DNA from: Mycteria americana
Taxonomy: Eukaryota; Chordata; Aves; Ciconiiformes; Ciconiidae
Reading direction: 5' to 3'
Assembly (NCBI RefSeq): GCF_035582795.1
Contig: NC_134390.1
Span: 1,875,560-1,939,559 of the forward strand
DNA: 64,000 nt
Position numbers and translations under genes: made by a program
In this document: in pieces, positions 1 through 10,200 of the stretch
How positions within the stretch are numbered: the first letter of the stretch is position 1
How the letters are laid out: each line of letters begins with the position of its first letter
Notes under the pieces: model-generated
Seen by the model: the letters and a program-made list of their open reading frames with translations, nothing else
What the model was told of the DNA's origin: nothing
Database searches by the model: none

Positions 1-25
1 AGGAGCCGGGCGTTCAGGTAATCTC

Positions 26-31
26 TTTAAT
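26..31 (-). terminator. Possible FIGNL2 poly(A) signal (ATTAAA)
   Basis: The minus strand reads ATTAAA with about 25 nt left before the window edge, so the cleavage site would lie at or just outside the window. It is a common variant of AATAAA. I see no AATAAA on the minus strand in the 3' UTR. Confidence 0.35.
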
Positions 32-69
32 ACTGTGTCATAGTTTTCTTTTTAAAATACAGCATTTCT

Positions 70-77
70 TGAGGTAG
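70..77 (-). promoter_or_regulatory. let-7 8-mer target site 1 in FIGNL2 3' UTR
   Basis: The plus strand reads TGAGGTAG, so the FIGNL2 mRNA reads CUACCUCA, a perfect complement of let-7 nucleotides 2-8 with an A opposite position 1. It sits in AU-rich sequence, which favours access. Confidence 0.7.
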
Positions 78-159
78 ACCATTACAGTTCAAAAGCATTT
101 CTTTTTCAGACATTAATAAGACATGAATTAAATACTTTCATGTACAATATGTTGCAAAA

Positions 160-167
160 TGAGGTAG
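160..167 (-). promoter_or_regulatory. let-7 8-mer target site 2 in FIGNL2 3' UTR
   Basis: A second CUACCUCA in the mRNA sense, 90 nt from the first and again in AU-rich sequence. A third, weaker 7-mer (UACCUCA) lies at 1403-1409. Two close sites can act together; FIGN and FIGNL2 are, from memory, among the stronger predicted let-7 targets in mammals. Confidence 0.7.
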
Positions 168-684
168 AAATGGTTACAGAGAGTGTACAAAGTCAAATAT
201 GATAATAATAATAATAAAAAGTCTTCAGGAATCCAGTACCACTTTTTGGAGGAAGGGGAGGGGGGAGGCGTCCGCCCCGGTAATGCCCTTTGCGCGCAGG
301 GGAACGGGAAACTGCAAAAAAACCGGGAAAAGAACCCAAACCTGGCAGACGCCTCGCTCCCGCAATGGGTGGGGGAGCACCCACGAGGGGCGCGTCCCCT
401 CCGCGTGCGCAGACCCTGAGGTTACGGGGGGGCTGCTCCGAGCAGTGGCCGGTGCCGGTGGGCGGCAGCTGCCTCCCCCAGGACAATATAGAGCTCTAAA
501 AAAAAAAAAAAAAAAAAAAATTAAATTTTTTTAATTGGGAAAATAAAAATACCCCAACCCCCGGCGATGGGAGGCGGATGGGGGGGAGCTGGGCCGCGTC
601 CTGACCCCCGCAGCCCCCAGGGATGGCGCGGGGGCACAGAGCACCCGGGGCAAACCCCACGGCCCACGCTCAGCCCTGCCAGGC

Positions 685-711
685 TTTTTTTTTGGGGGGG
701 GGGGGGGGGGG
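685..711. repeat. T9G18 homopolymer junction in FIGNL2 3' UTR
   Basis: Nine T are followed by eighteen G on the plus strand (C18A9 in the mRNA). Such a tract is slippage-prone, forms strong G-G structure on the plus strand, and its exact length may be a sequencing estimate. Confidence 0.8.
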
Positions 712-2109
712 CGACGGGCGACATCCCCAAACTTCGCGGCCGCCGCCAGCCTCCGCCGGGGCTTCTCGGTGTTCAGAGGCGGCGACCGCGGTGGGAAGCC
801 AAAAATGCCTTCTTTCGGGGGAAAAGGGAGCGCCGCGCCCTCGCCGCGGCACCGTCACCAGCGTCCTCCCCTCAAAGCCCGGACGGCCCCCACGGCCCCC
901 ACGGCCCCGGTGCAAAAATGACGCCAGGAGGAGGGTCCCCCGGGCCCAGCCTCGCACAGAGGCGGGTGCCCCCTGCCCCCCCGTCCCCGGTCCCGAGCCC
1001 CGGGATGCGGCGGGAGATGCTGGGGGATGGCGGACCCAGCCTGATCCAAAAAGTGGTGCTAGCGACAGCTTCCAACCTACGGCACTAATACTCTTTCCGT
1101 TGAAGACGCTTTACTCCACCAAACGCTACGATATCCATGTTAAAAAAAAAAAAAAAAAAAAAATTAAAATAAAATTATGGCATAATATACGTGAAAAGCA
1201 CCCAAAATACATTCAACTTTCATCTTTGTAACAGCTTCAAGTTTTTTTCTTTTCTTTCTTCCTTCTTTCTGTCACCTTTTTTGGAAGCAAACGCACGAGG
1301 CAGCTTTGTCCCAGGTCTGAAAATTCTTTAAAAAATCTCTTTTTCCTTTTCTGAGAAGATAAAAAGAGTTTTTAAAAACACATTCTTTTTTTTTTTTTTT
1401 TCTGAGGTAATTCTTTTCCTGAGTAGTTAAAAAGAAAAAACAAAAAAATACTACATACCTTACAAAAATAAAAAACCAAGTCTAGTATATTAAACAATCT
1501 ACAGCATTTTACTCCAAAACCCCCTGGTTTTGTGTCCCCCCCCCGCTCCCCCCCTCCCCGCTCAAGGACATCGCCGCTGGGCTGCTCGCGCCACGTGCGA
1601 GGGGGCTGCTTTGCTCAAAAGCCGCCCGAGGTATTTCTGTTAGGAACAATAAAAGCCATCAAAAAAAAAAAAAAAAAATAACCGAGCCTCTGGATAGACG
1701 GGGGAGCTCGTGCATCCGACGCCGGAAAGCCGGATCCCGAGACGCCTCCGGCCCCGCTCGCTGCATCGCTGGTCCAGGGACGGATGAACGGGAAAATAAT
1801 AAATAGGTTATCCTGAGTTCAGTGGGCGACGGCTTCCGAAAAACCAAGGAGAGGAAAAGCCCGGCTGAGGCCGAAGTAGCAAAGCGGAGGGATGTCGTGC
1901 CGCCGTCGGGGCTGGCCGGGGGTCTCCCGCACTTCGGGAGGAAGGGGTCCGGCCCCGGCGCGGCCCTGGGGAGAACCGGAGCCCCCGCGGACCCCAGCCC
2001 GGCCCCTCCAAACCCCGCGTTCGTCGGCCAAGTCCCAAAAGCGGCCCCGGAGCCTTGGGCTGGGGCGAAGGGTCCGTTCCCGCGCCCCCGTCCCCCCGAT
2101 GCCGCGCCG

Positions 2110-4311
2110 TCAGTGCCTGGTGCCGTACATTTTATCCCACTCCAGGAACAAGTCCAGCTCCTTCTGGGAGGCGGCGGGGCGGACCTTGCAGAAGGCTTTC
2201 TCAAAGTCCTGGTAGGAGGTGGGCTGGATCTGGCCCGGCAAACCGTGCAGCGTGGTGGCCCCGGCGTGCTGGCAGAGCTGGACCAGCTCGCTGCCCGAGA
2301 AGCTCTCCGTGTGCTGCACCAGGGAGGCCATCTCCCGCTCGCTCAGGCAGGAGCTCTGCTGAGCCAGGGCGTGATGGAGGATCTGCCGCCGGGCAATGCT
2401 GTCCGGCGGGGAGATGTAGAACCGCTTGGCAAAGCGCCGGTGGGAAGCTTCGTCCATGCTGCCGGGCCGGGAGGTGGTCCCGATGATGACCACGTTCTGC
2501 TCGGATGAGGTAGCCACGTTGTCCAGGTAGGAGAGGAGCTGGGACTTGAGGTTGCTCACCTGGCTGCCGTCCTCGCCAGCCCGGGCCACCAGCAAGGACT
2601 CGGCCTCGGTGATGAGCACTACCGCGGGCTGCCGGCAGCTGGCCACGAAGAAGACGGTCTGCAGGATCTTCTCGGCTTCGGCTTTCCAGGTGGAGAGCAG
2701 GGTCGTCCCACTGAGCTTCAGCAAGGTGGAGCCCAGCTGGGTGGAGATGCACCGGCTCAGCAGGGTCTTCCCCGTGCCGCGGGGACCGAACAGCAGGATG
2801 GTTCGGGGCGGCCGGCTCGCCCCGGTGTAGGCGCCGGGACGCAGGATGGGCCACACCAGCTCCTCCTCGATGGTGGCCTTCACGGAGACCTGCCCAGCGA
2901 TGTCCGTCCACTGCACAGGCGGCCCCCGCTCCACGATCTTGGTGTTCACCAGCTCCAAGACCAGGGGGTCGATGTTCTTGGGCTGCTCCTCCACCGGCGG
3001 GCTGCCGAAGACCGGCGCTTTGGGGGGCAGCCGCAGCGGGAAGGGGGGTCCCGGCTCGGCCGCCCGCTCCCCGTTGGCGAGGGGGGGGCTGAACTTCTCA
3101 AAGGGCTCTGCCGGCCGCAGCGGAGCATCCCCGGTGCCGTAGGGTGGCGAGACCATGCTCTTCATCGGCTGCCCGCCGTACTTGCCAGCGTGCTCCTCAG
3201 TATTGCCGGCTCCCGCCGGCCGCTTCCCCGGCTTGAAGGCCACCTGGGGGGGCTCGGTGCTGCCACCGAACCCGTTGCCCCGGCACTCGCCGTTGTCCGA
3301 CATGGGGTAGGGGGACTTTGGCTGCTCGTAGCTGTATTTCCTGTACCTGCCCTCCCCCTCGTCCTCCCCGCCGGAGATGTCGAAAGCCTTCCTCTTCAGG
3401 GCGCCTGCCGCCTCGGTGCCGAGGGGTGGCACGGCCAGGGGGGCCAAGCTGGCACCCTGGTAGCCGTAGCCGGGGACCCCGGGTGGGCGGGCAGCGGGTG
3501 GCGGGGCCGGGATGGGGGTGGGCGCCGCGATGCCGGAGGGCAGGTAGGAAGCGGAGGGATGGGGCGGGTGGATGGTCCCGTAGCCCGGCTGCGGCGGGTA
3601 GCTGCCGGCGGCGTAGTTGTACATGGGGCCGGAGGAGCCGTAGCCAGGCACCAGGGCGGGCGAGGGGTGCGGGGGCTGCAGGAGCCCTGAGCCGTGGAGG
3701 GCAGGGGGGTGGGGGGGGGGCAGCGCTGCCGCCGGCTGGGTGCAGTAGCCGGAGGGCAAGTAGGTGCCACCGTAGCCTGAGGGGTACTCCTGAGACGACC
3801 CGAGCCCGCCGGAGCCGGCGGCGGCTCCTCCGCAGGAGTTACCGGGGTACATGGGATCGGCGAGGTTGGCGGACACCACGGGGGAGCCGCCAAGCCCGAT
3901 GGCCCCGCCGCTGGGGGGGACGGCGGGCGGCACCACCCCCTTGGCGCCGGGGAGGCCATCGTGGATGGGGGTCAGGGGGTAGGCGCCGTCGGAGCCGTGC
4001 GCCACCGGCCAGGGCTCCCCGTCGCCCTTCTGCCCGTTAACCGGCCCGAAGGCTCCATCCCCGTAGCCGCTCAGCGCCGGGCGCTCGTAGGGCGCGTCCA
4101 GCACCCCCGAGTACTTCTCGGCGTACCTCTTGAGGAGGTTGGAGGCGGTGAGCGCGGAGATGTCGTCGTTGGCCCAGGCGTAGTTGAAGCGCTGGCGGGT
4201 GCTGGGGTAGAGGTCGGATTTGTGGGCTGGCGAGGAGGTGGTGGAGGAGACGTCGAGGTGCTGCTCCGGCCACTGGTTCAGGGACTGGGCATGCTCTGGT
4301 GACCAGTGCAT
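2110..4311 (-). CDS. FIGNL2: Fidgetin-like protein 2 (AAA family, microtubule-associated), complete coding region in one exon
   Basis: The 733-codon reading frame is uninterrupted and ends in TGA at 2110-2112. The start is taken as MHWSPEHAQ because it lies 11 nt inside the exon after a good acceptor (ccccgcag at 4323) and matches the start I know for mammalian FIGNL2; an in-frame ATG further upstream lies in the intron. Order of parts: conserved N-terminal block with YAWANDDISALTASNLLK and RYAEKYSGVLD; a long Pro/Tyr/Gly-rich disordered region; a KRKAF basic patch; then the AAA domain from about residue 460. Walker A is GPRGTGKT (509-516, Lys515). The Walker B site reads VVLITEAE (Thr568-Glu569), so the usual Asp is missing. 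The sensor-1 region reads GTTSRP instead of ATNRP. The C-terminus EWDKMYG is typical of the family. Fidgetin-family proteins sever or trim microtubules; whether this one hydrolyses ATP normally is open. High confidence from full-length similarity to FIGN and FIGNL2 and from synteny. Confidence 0.96.
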   Translation of the reverse strand: MHWSPEHAQSLNQWPEQHLDVSSTTSSPAHKSDLYPSTRQRFNYAWANDDISALTASNLLKRYAEKYSGVLDAPYERPALSGYGDGAFGPVNGQKGDGEPWPVAHGSDGAYPLTPIHDGLPGAKGVVPPAVPPSGGAIGLGGSPVVSANLADPMYPGNSCGGAAAGSGGLGSSQEYPSGYGGTYLPSGYCTQPAAALPPPHPPALHGSGLLQPPHPSPALVPGYGSSGPMYNYAAGSYPPQPGYGTIHPPHPSASYLPSGIAAPTPIPAPPPAARPPGVPGYGYQGASLAPLAVPPLGTEAAGALKRKAFDISGGEDEGEGRYRKYSYEQPKSPYPMSDNGECRGNGFGGSTEPPQVAFKPGKRPAGAGNTEEHAGKYGGQPMKSMVSPPYGTGDAPLRPAEPFEKFSPPLANGERAAEPGPPFPLRLPPKAPVFGSPPVEEQPKNIDPLVLELVNTKIVERGPPVQWTDIAGQVSVKATIEEELVWPILRPGAYTGASRPPRTILLFGPRGTGKTLLSRCISTQLGSTLLKLSGTTLLSTWKAEAEKILQTVFFVASCRQPAVVLITEAESLLVARAGEDGSQVSNLKSQLLSYLDNVATSSEQNVVIIGTTSRPGSMDEASHRRFAKRFYISPPDSIARRQILHHALAQQSSCLSEREMASLVQHTESFSGSELVQLCQHAGATTLHGLPGQIQPTSYQDFEKAFCKVRPAASQKELDLFLEWDKMYGTRH

Positions 4312-4321
4312 CTTCGACAGA

Positions 4322-4335
4322 CCTGCGGGGGACAG
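4322..4335 (-). other. FIGNL2: Splice acceptor of the FIGNL2 coding exon
   Basis: On the minus strand a pyrimidine-rich stretch ends in ccccgcag at 4323, and the exon begins GTCTGTCGAAG directly before the start ATG at 4311-4309. At least one upstream, non-coding or mostly non-coding, exon is therefore required. Confidence 0.7.
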
Positions 4336-5319
4336 GACAGCGCGGGGTGAGCGCAGCGAAACGGGGACGAGCGCCGGGGATCTCCGCCAACGGCCACGCT
4401 GCCCCGGCCTTCCGGACCCCGTTGCACCGCCTGACCGCAAACGCGCGCTCTCGGTTACGCTCGTGCTCTAAATTTTCCAGGCAAAAATCCCCTTGACCGC
4501 CGCCGGTGCAAAGAGCCCCCGGAAACAGCAACCACGAGCACGTCAGAGAACCCAGCCAGCTCAAGCTTTGACGGTCACGTCGTCCAACAGAGTAAAATAT
4601 TCCGGTTATCAGCCCCTGGCAAGCCAAGGCGATACAAACGGTGCAGCCCCCGGCGCTGTCGGCAGCGCCACGGTGCCGAGCATCGGCACACGTAGCCGGA
4701 GGACGACCCCGCCCTGGGCTGCCCCACCCGGAGCAGAGTAGAATTATAATGTTATCTTTATAATGCATATAATATTAATAGCAGTAGCCAGGCAGCTGGG
4801 GAAATAGGGGCCGCGTTGCACACGCGCACGCGTGCCTGCCCGTGGGAAGCAGCTCCTCCCGCCTTGCTGGCACCCTTCGCTCGCCCTGGCACCGGTGCCG
4901 GTGCCGATGGGCTGCGCGCGGCCCCACCGAAACAATTTGTCCAGCAAAGGAGAAGACAGCAACGCCACGGCCGTGTCCAGGCCCACCCTGCCCCGGGGCT
5001 GCAACGGCGGCGGGCGGGAAATGCATCCCGGGGGGTCCCCGCTCGCCCCACCGACCCTGCGTCACCGTCCCGCCCGTGCCCCCGTCACCCCGCGGCTCCG
5101 CGGCACGGGGATGCCGAGGTCGGCGTCGCCCTCTCTTGCTCCAGCCCCCGAATGCCGGGCGGCCCCCGAGCACCCGCAGAGGGCAGCGGCAGCGTCCCCG
5201 TCACCACCCCGGCGCGGGTCCCCCCGTCCCCCCCTGCCCGTACGCCCAAAGCCCCCGGGGACGCCAAAGCAGGAGCCGGGAGGGGACCTCGTGCACCGCT
5301 CGCTCGCCTCTCTCAGCCT

Positions 5320-5560
5320 TTAAGCCACTTTGTGACCACAGCGCAATTAGATTACTTAATGCTTTAATTGACTTATATGGCATTTGTACTTCCACTTTGG
5401 ATATCAAACTTACACAAGAGGATTTAAATGGCGGCTTTGCGTGGCTTTATCCGGCATCCTCCCTGCATTTACTGGCCATTATTAAAGTGCTCCCAATAGA
5501 TAAACATTCAGACGGAGACAGCCACGACAGCCTGCGGGAAAGGGCCCTTCTTAATGAACA
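5320..5560. promoter_or_regulatory. AT-rich candidate conserved non-coding element in FIGNL2 intron
   Basis: A CpG-poor patch in GC-rich surroundings contains a RUNX motif (TGACCACA at 5333-5340) followed at once by three homeodomain-like cores (CAATTAG, CTTAATG, TTAATTG) within about 30 bp, then an AT-rich stretch to the CCCAATAGATAAAC region near 5495. The composition resembles vertebrate developmental enhancers; function is inferred only. Confidence 0.3.
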
Positions 5561-7192
5561 CAAAGGAGAACGCGGCCCAATAAACCCGCGCTCCCGCAGC
5601 AGATTCTCCCCGAGCCGTACGTGGGCTTTGGCTGGGCGGAGGAGGGCAGAGGGGGCCCTTCCCTGCCTGCGAGCAAAAGGCGTGGAGAAGCTATTAAAGG
5701 GAAAAATGAGGATTTGGATGACTCCACGAGGAATGAGGCATCTTTTTAATTTTTTTTTTTTTTTTGGAAGGAACTAAAGCACCGGGAGTTCCCATCCTTG
5801 CCCAGACCACGGTGCAGCGGTGCGCGGTGTGCTGGAGGTACAGACCGCAGCTGCTTCTGCCCCCCCAAAAAATACAGACTGCAAATGCCCGGGGCGAGGA
5901 GGAGGAGGAAAGGGCTTTGGGAGGTGGCCGATTGCTCCAGCGGCCGCCATCGCACGGGGCTCGGCACAGAGCAGCACGGCAGAACGAGGTGCCACCACCG
6001 CGACCGGCAAATCCCGGCGGTGTTTCCAGGCTGTTTCTTCTGGAGCCGAGGAGCGGCCGCCCTCGCCGGTGGCAGGGCCACCCTCACCCTCGCCCATCCC
6101 TCCTGGAGAAGGGAGGACCTGGCAGCCCACAGCCCAAGCAACGTCCGTCTTCTGCGTCTGTCTTCTCCCGTGATAGGGCAGCTTGATTTCCGAGGACAAC
6201 ACACCCCGAGGACAGACACAACCCCCCCACGACAAGCGTCACTTCTCTGAGGAGCGCCCAGCTTTTCCCCATAGCGGGGATCAACACCAGCGCCCGAAGC
6301 CCGCTGCTCCGACGCCAGCTAAAAACTGGTGTCTACAAATAAGCGCAGTGGTGGGAATTGCTTTTCTAAGAGCCTGCAAGAGGGTGGGCAAGGCCACGGC
6401 GCGCGGCTGGAAGCCCACCGTCACGGTGCGGGCCAGGGCTGCTCCTCCGGCCCCGGCCCCGAGCACCGGGTCCCGTGCAAAACGGCAAAGCCGCTGCGAG
6501 AAAAGGGGCGGGGGGGATGCACGGGCACGGGTTCGCACGAGCGCTGCTGCCACCAAAGCAAACCCGAGCGCGAAAGGACGGAGAAGAGAACCCGCCTCCA
6601 TCCGCCCCCTTTAAAGACGAGATGCATTTGGGAGAAGAAAAGCCAAAACCCCTGGAAAGCCCCGTCGCACCCTGGAAAACCAGGCGGAGGGGGAGGGCTG
6701 GCGGGCAGGGAGAAGTTGTCAGGGGTTTGAAATGGGACGTGAATGAGGCGGCGGAGCGGGACAGATGTTTCAATGCTCCCCTTGGCAGTGTGAGAAAATT
6801 ACTGTCCAGTGACCAAATGGCCGGGCCGGTTCCCACCCTCGCTGCTGCCCATTATCCCCAGTGCAAGACAAAGGCGGGCAGGGGGGGCTGGGCAGGGGAG
6901 AATCCTATTGTTCCCGCCCGCCCTAATTATGGAAATCTTGTTAATCTATTCAGCAGCGACTCTGAACTGGGCTTTTGTTCGGGGGCTTTTTAGCGGGGCG
7001 CACCGCCGAGGGTGTCCAACGGCTCCGCGTTGGGGATGGGGTGCGCTCCCTCTCGCCACCTCCCCAAGGAAAAGCTCTGGCTGGGGGATTTCGGGCACAG
7101 CCACCGGGACGCAGGGCTGCCCCGAGCAGCATCCCGGCGCGGGCCGTCTTTGTTGGAGCACAAATCTCCCATCCACAGCCCTCGTACGCAGG

Positions 7193-7221
7193 GCGTGTAC
7201 GCGCGCACGCGTGTACACGTA
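7193..7221. repeat. 29-bp alternating purine-pyrimidine run (Z-DNA prone)
   Basis: Every step alternates purine and pyrimidine across 29 bp, with a CG/CA-rich core (GCGCGCACGCGTGTACAC). It is also partly palindromic. Such runs favour left-handed DNA under negative supercoiling. Confidence 0.6.
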
Positions 7222-10200
7222 TTTCATACGCTCGTGTCCCGGCCACGTGGACGTGCACCCATCGCTGATGCCGGTGCGTAAAAACTCACGGCAAAACCTA
7301 CCCAGGCGAATAGAGAGATGACCCGCAGGCAGCATATGCCGATGGCTGCAGCAATCCAGCATCCCTAGGGGGATCGGGAGAGGGTTCGAATAGATTTGGA
7401 GGGCAAAGAAGGAGAGGGAGCGCGCAAGAGCAAACACGTTCAAGCTGAGGACGCACTAAAGCCGGGGTTTAAATCCAGCCAAACTCCCCCGAGCGCCCGT
7501 GCCCCGGGAAGAGGGACCAGCCCGCAGGAGGTCACGCCGGAGGGAGCAATCTGCAGCCCCGCAGTGCAAGCGCTGGCCGTGTCTCGACGGCCCCTCGGAC
7601 AGCCCTCGCCGCTCTGCAGAAGCATCCCAGCCCTGGGGAGGGAGCAGACGCTGCTGCCCTTCGGTTCCCGGTGCGGGAACAAGCCGATGAGCCGCCTCTG
7701 CGATGCTTTGCTCGTACCGCCGCTGTCTTGCTGGTTTAAACGCCGACGGCTCCTTTTTCTGCAGAGCTGCCAGCTTGGCGGATTTATGCCTTTTTCAAAA
7801 GACGTTGAGCGGTTTCATTATCCCTGCAATTACCGGCAGCAGCGCGGCCCGATGCGATCGGCTTCCCGGGCAGGGAGAGCCCGTCCAGGTTCCAGGGGCT
7901 GCCTGAGTTCCCAGGTTTTTAATTCTCGGATGTGCAAACTTTGGGCCCAGAGGGAGCAAACCTGGATGCTGGGAGTCCCATTTCACAGCCCAGCCTTCAC
8001 CGAGACTTCTCACATCAGGGGTGTTGTGCGTGATGGATCTTCTGCGCCGGGTTTTGCTACCAGCGCCTGAAGGTGGGTCCAGACAAGGACCCGGACCAAG
8101 CAGCCACGGCACGAATGCAGCCTCGCATCAACGCAACTCCCACGCCGAAGCTTTACCGCTGCGGCTGGATTCGCGGCACTGAGAGGTGCCTGCATCCGTG
8201 CGGAGATGCTCCGGGTCTTGCAGCAGCCGCAACGATGCCTTCCAGGCTAAAGGCAAGCTAGGAAAAAATGCAGGAGGAGAGAAGAGACTTTCCCAAGTCC
8301 GCCCTGTGAACGGGAGGCAGGGGAATGACTTTTTCTTCTTTTAAATGAGCCATTTCCTGATGATCTTTTTGGGCGCTGCTGCCAGGAGCTCGTCCTGGGC
8401 TGGGGCTTGTCCCTGTCTCCTAAGAGCAGCGTAGGCAAAGTGCAACGGCGAGTCAAATCACAGCTATAAATGGGAGTTATAACCCATGCAGATATTCCAT
8501 TTACGCTCACTGTGGACCTGAGGGTTGTGGCAATGTTTCTGAGATGTTTTAGCATTAATCCTGTTAGATTACAGCAACATTTCCGCACGTTGATACACAC
8601 ATTTAAGCTAGGTACCGGCCATCTCTAGTAAATCCCTACATGGCGGGTCCAGAACAGGCAAAACAGCCCGGCAGCGATTTAAGGTCCTAAAGCCAGGACC
8701 AGGGGAAGGAGAGCACAAAGCCACACTTAGACGTGACAGAACCCAAGCGCAATACCCGGCAGCGTTTGCAAAGGGTGAGACGTTTAAATCCCCCAGCCCT
8801 CCGCTGCAGACCGAAGCCAGGCAGCCAATTTCTTGGCACGCTGCCGGCGCGCAAACATCAAGTTTTCCCAGGCAAATTTAGGTTGTTCGGCAAATCCGTC
8901 GGGGAGCTGCATTTCTTTGTCCGCCACATTCCCAGTCCCCTCCTAACCGGCGCTGACAAAGCGCAGGATGGTATTGCAATCAGAGCAGGGTCAATGTACA
9001 TATGTTAAAAGGATTTAGGCTAACTCCCACCGTGCCCTCTCCCCACCCCCGGGAGAAACAACCTCCACCCCGGCCGGCGCGAGCCGAAGGCTCCAGCGTC
9101 CGCTCTGTCCACTCATATATCAAGTGCAGAGCAGCTGGACACCAGCACGAACCGGGAGTGACCAACGGGCCATCGCCCATCTGTGCTGCTCCGGCACCCG
9201 GGCGGCAAATGAAAAATTAATATGGATCCGCTCAGCCTGGCAGCAGCTGAGCAGCACCCATCTGTCAGGGCGAGAGGAGAAACCCTCAGCTAAATGTCAC
9301 CGGGAGGAAACTGTACGTGGCGCGTGGCCCTGGGAATCCCCAGATGGAGGGGATATGGCAGGAAAATCCAGATATTATTAATAACGAGCTGATGCAATTA
9401 GTGGATTCGAGGAATCTTGCTCCACCTTTCAATATAAGACGGATGGGAGAAAAAGAAGCAATAAAAGGGACCTAAAAAAAGAAAAAACCCAGCCTATTTC
9501 TTGCTATTTATATTTTTCTTAGCATCACTTGTCTCCAGGTCTCATGGACCACCCGGCTGCTGAGATCTGGGCTTCAGCCTTGCACCCACCCCCAGGAACC
9601 CGGGACAGAACTGCTGAACTATGTGTTTGGGTCTAGAAACCTCTGAAAGGTTGGACTGCCCCAACCCTCCCTGCTCCTGCCACCCCACCGGCACGCTCCC
9701 TCCAGTGCTTCGAAGAGGAACATTAATCCCGAAAGATTAATTATCGCATGAATCCGTCACCGTCTTGCCCGCTCCCTGCCACCGGTCTGCTTCAACGCGT
9801 ACAAAACGCAGCTCCCTCCACAGCATTCCAACTCCCGGCCACGCCGTCGCTTCTCCTCCTGCAGACGCTCTCCTGCCCTGACCCACCTCGTCCGCTGGAG
9901 GAGGTTCCTTGGGGCGACATTCCAGCCGTGATCTCCACCAGCCTGCTGCTCGAAGGACGGTTCGCAGGTAGGAAGGAGGTTTTTAGCATGAGCATCGCTG
10001 AGCATTCGGGTCCTCGAAGTCCACCGCCTCTCAAGGTCAACTCAGGGCAGATGCTCAAGGTGCAGGAGAAACCTCAGCTTGCCCTGGAAAAGGGTGTTGT
10101 GGCCCACGGGTGCTGCTCAGATCCCTGTTGGGACTGAAGCCCTTCACCAAAAATTCATTCCTTGACACCGGACGAGCTGCCTGGGGCCTGGGGTTGGACT

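Larger units (their letters stand above)
1..2109 (-). other. FIGNL2: FIGNL2 3' untranslated region (to window edge)
   Basis: The 2.1 kb after the stop codon is non-coding, with U-rich tracts in the mRNA sense, which suits a long regulated 3' UTR. It carries two full let-7 8-mer matches (CUACCUCA; plus-strand TGAGGTAG at 70-77 and 160-167) and a third 7-mer (TGAGGTA at 1403-1409). On the plus strand, homopolymers include A tracts near 498-520, 1142-1163 and 1661-1678, T16 near 1386-1401 and an uninterrupted T9G18 run at 685-711. The only reasonable poly(A) signal is an ATTAAA (minus, 31-26), so the mRNA end is at or just beyond the left edge. The 3' extent is inferred. Confidence 0.7.

Noticed and set aside
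1648-1678. Plus-strand AATAAA followed by A18, resembling the 3' end of a retroposed cDNA
   Set aside because: No coding remnant or target-site duplication is visible upstream, and the stretch is part of the FIGNL2 3' UTR, which has several other homopolymers.
1822-2508. 228-codon plus-strand frame
   Set aside because: Antisense shadow of the FIGNL2 C-terminal coding region and 3' UTR.
3190-4302. Plus-strand frames opposite FIGNL2
   Set aside because: Shadows produced by the GC-rich FIGNL2 coding strand; no recognisable product.
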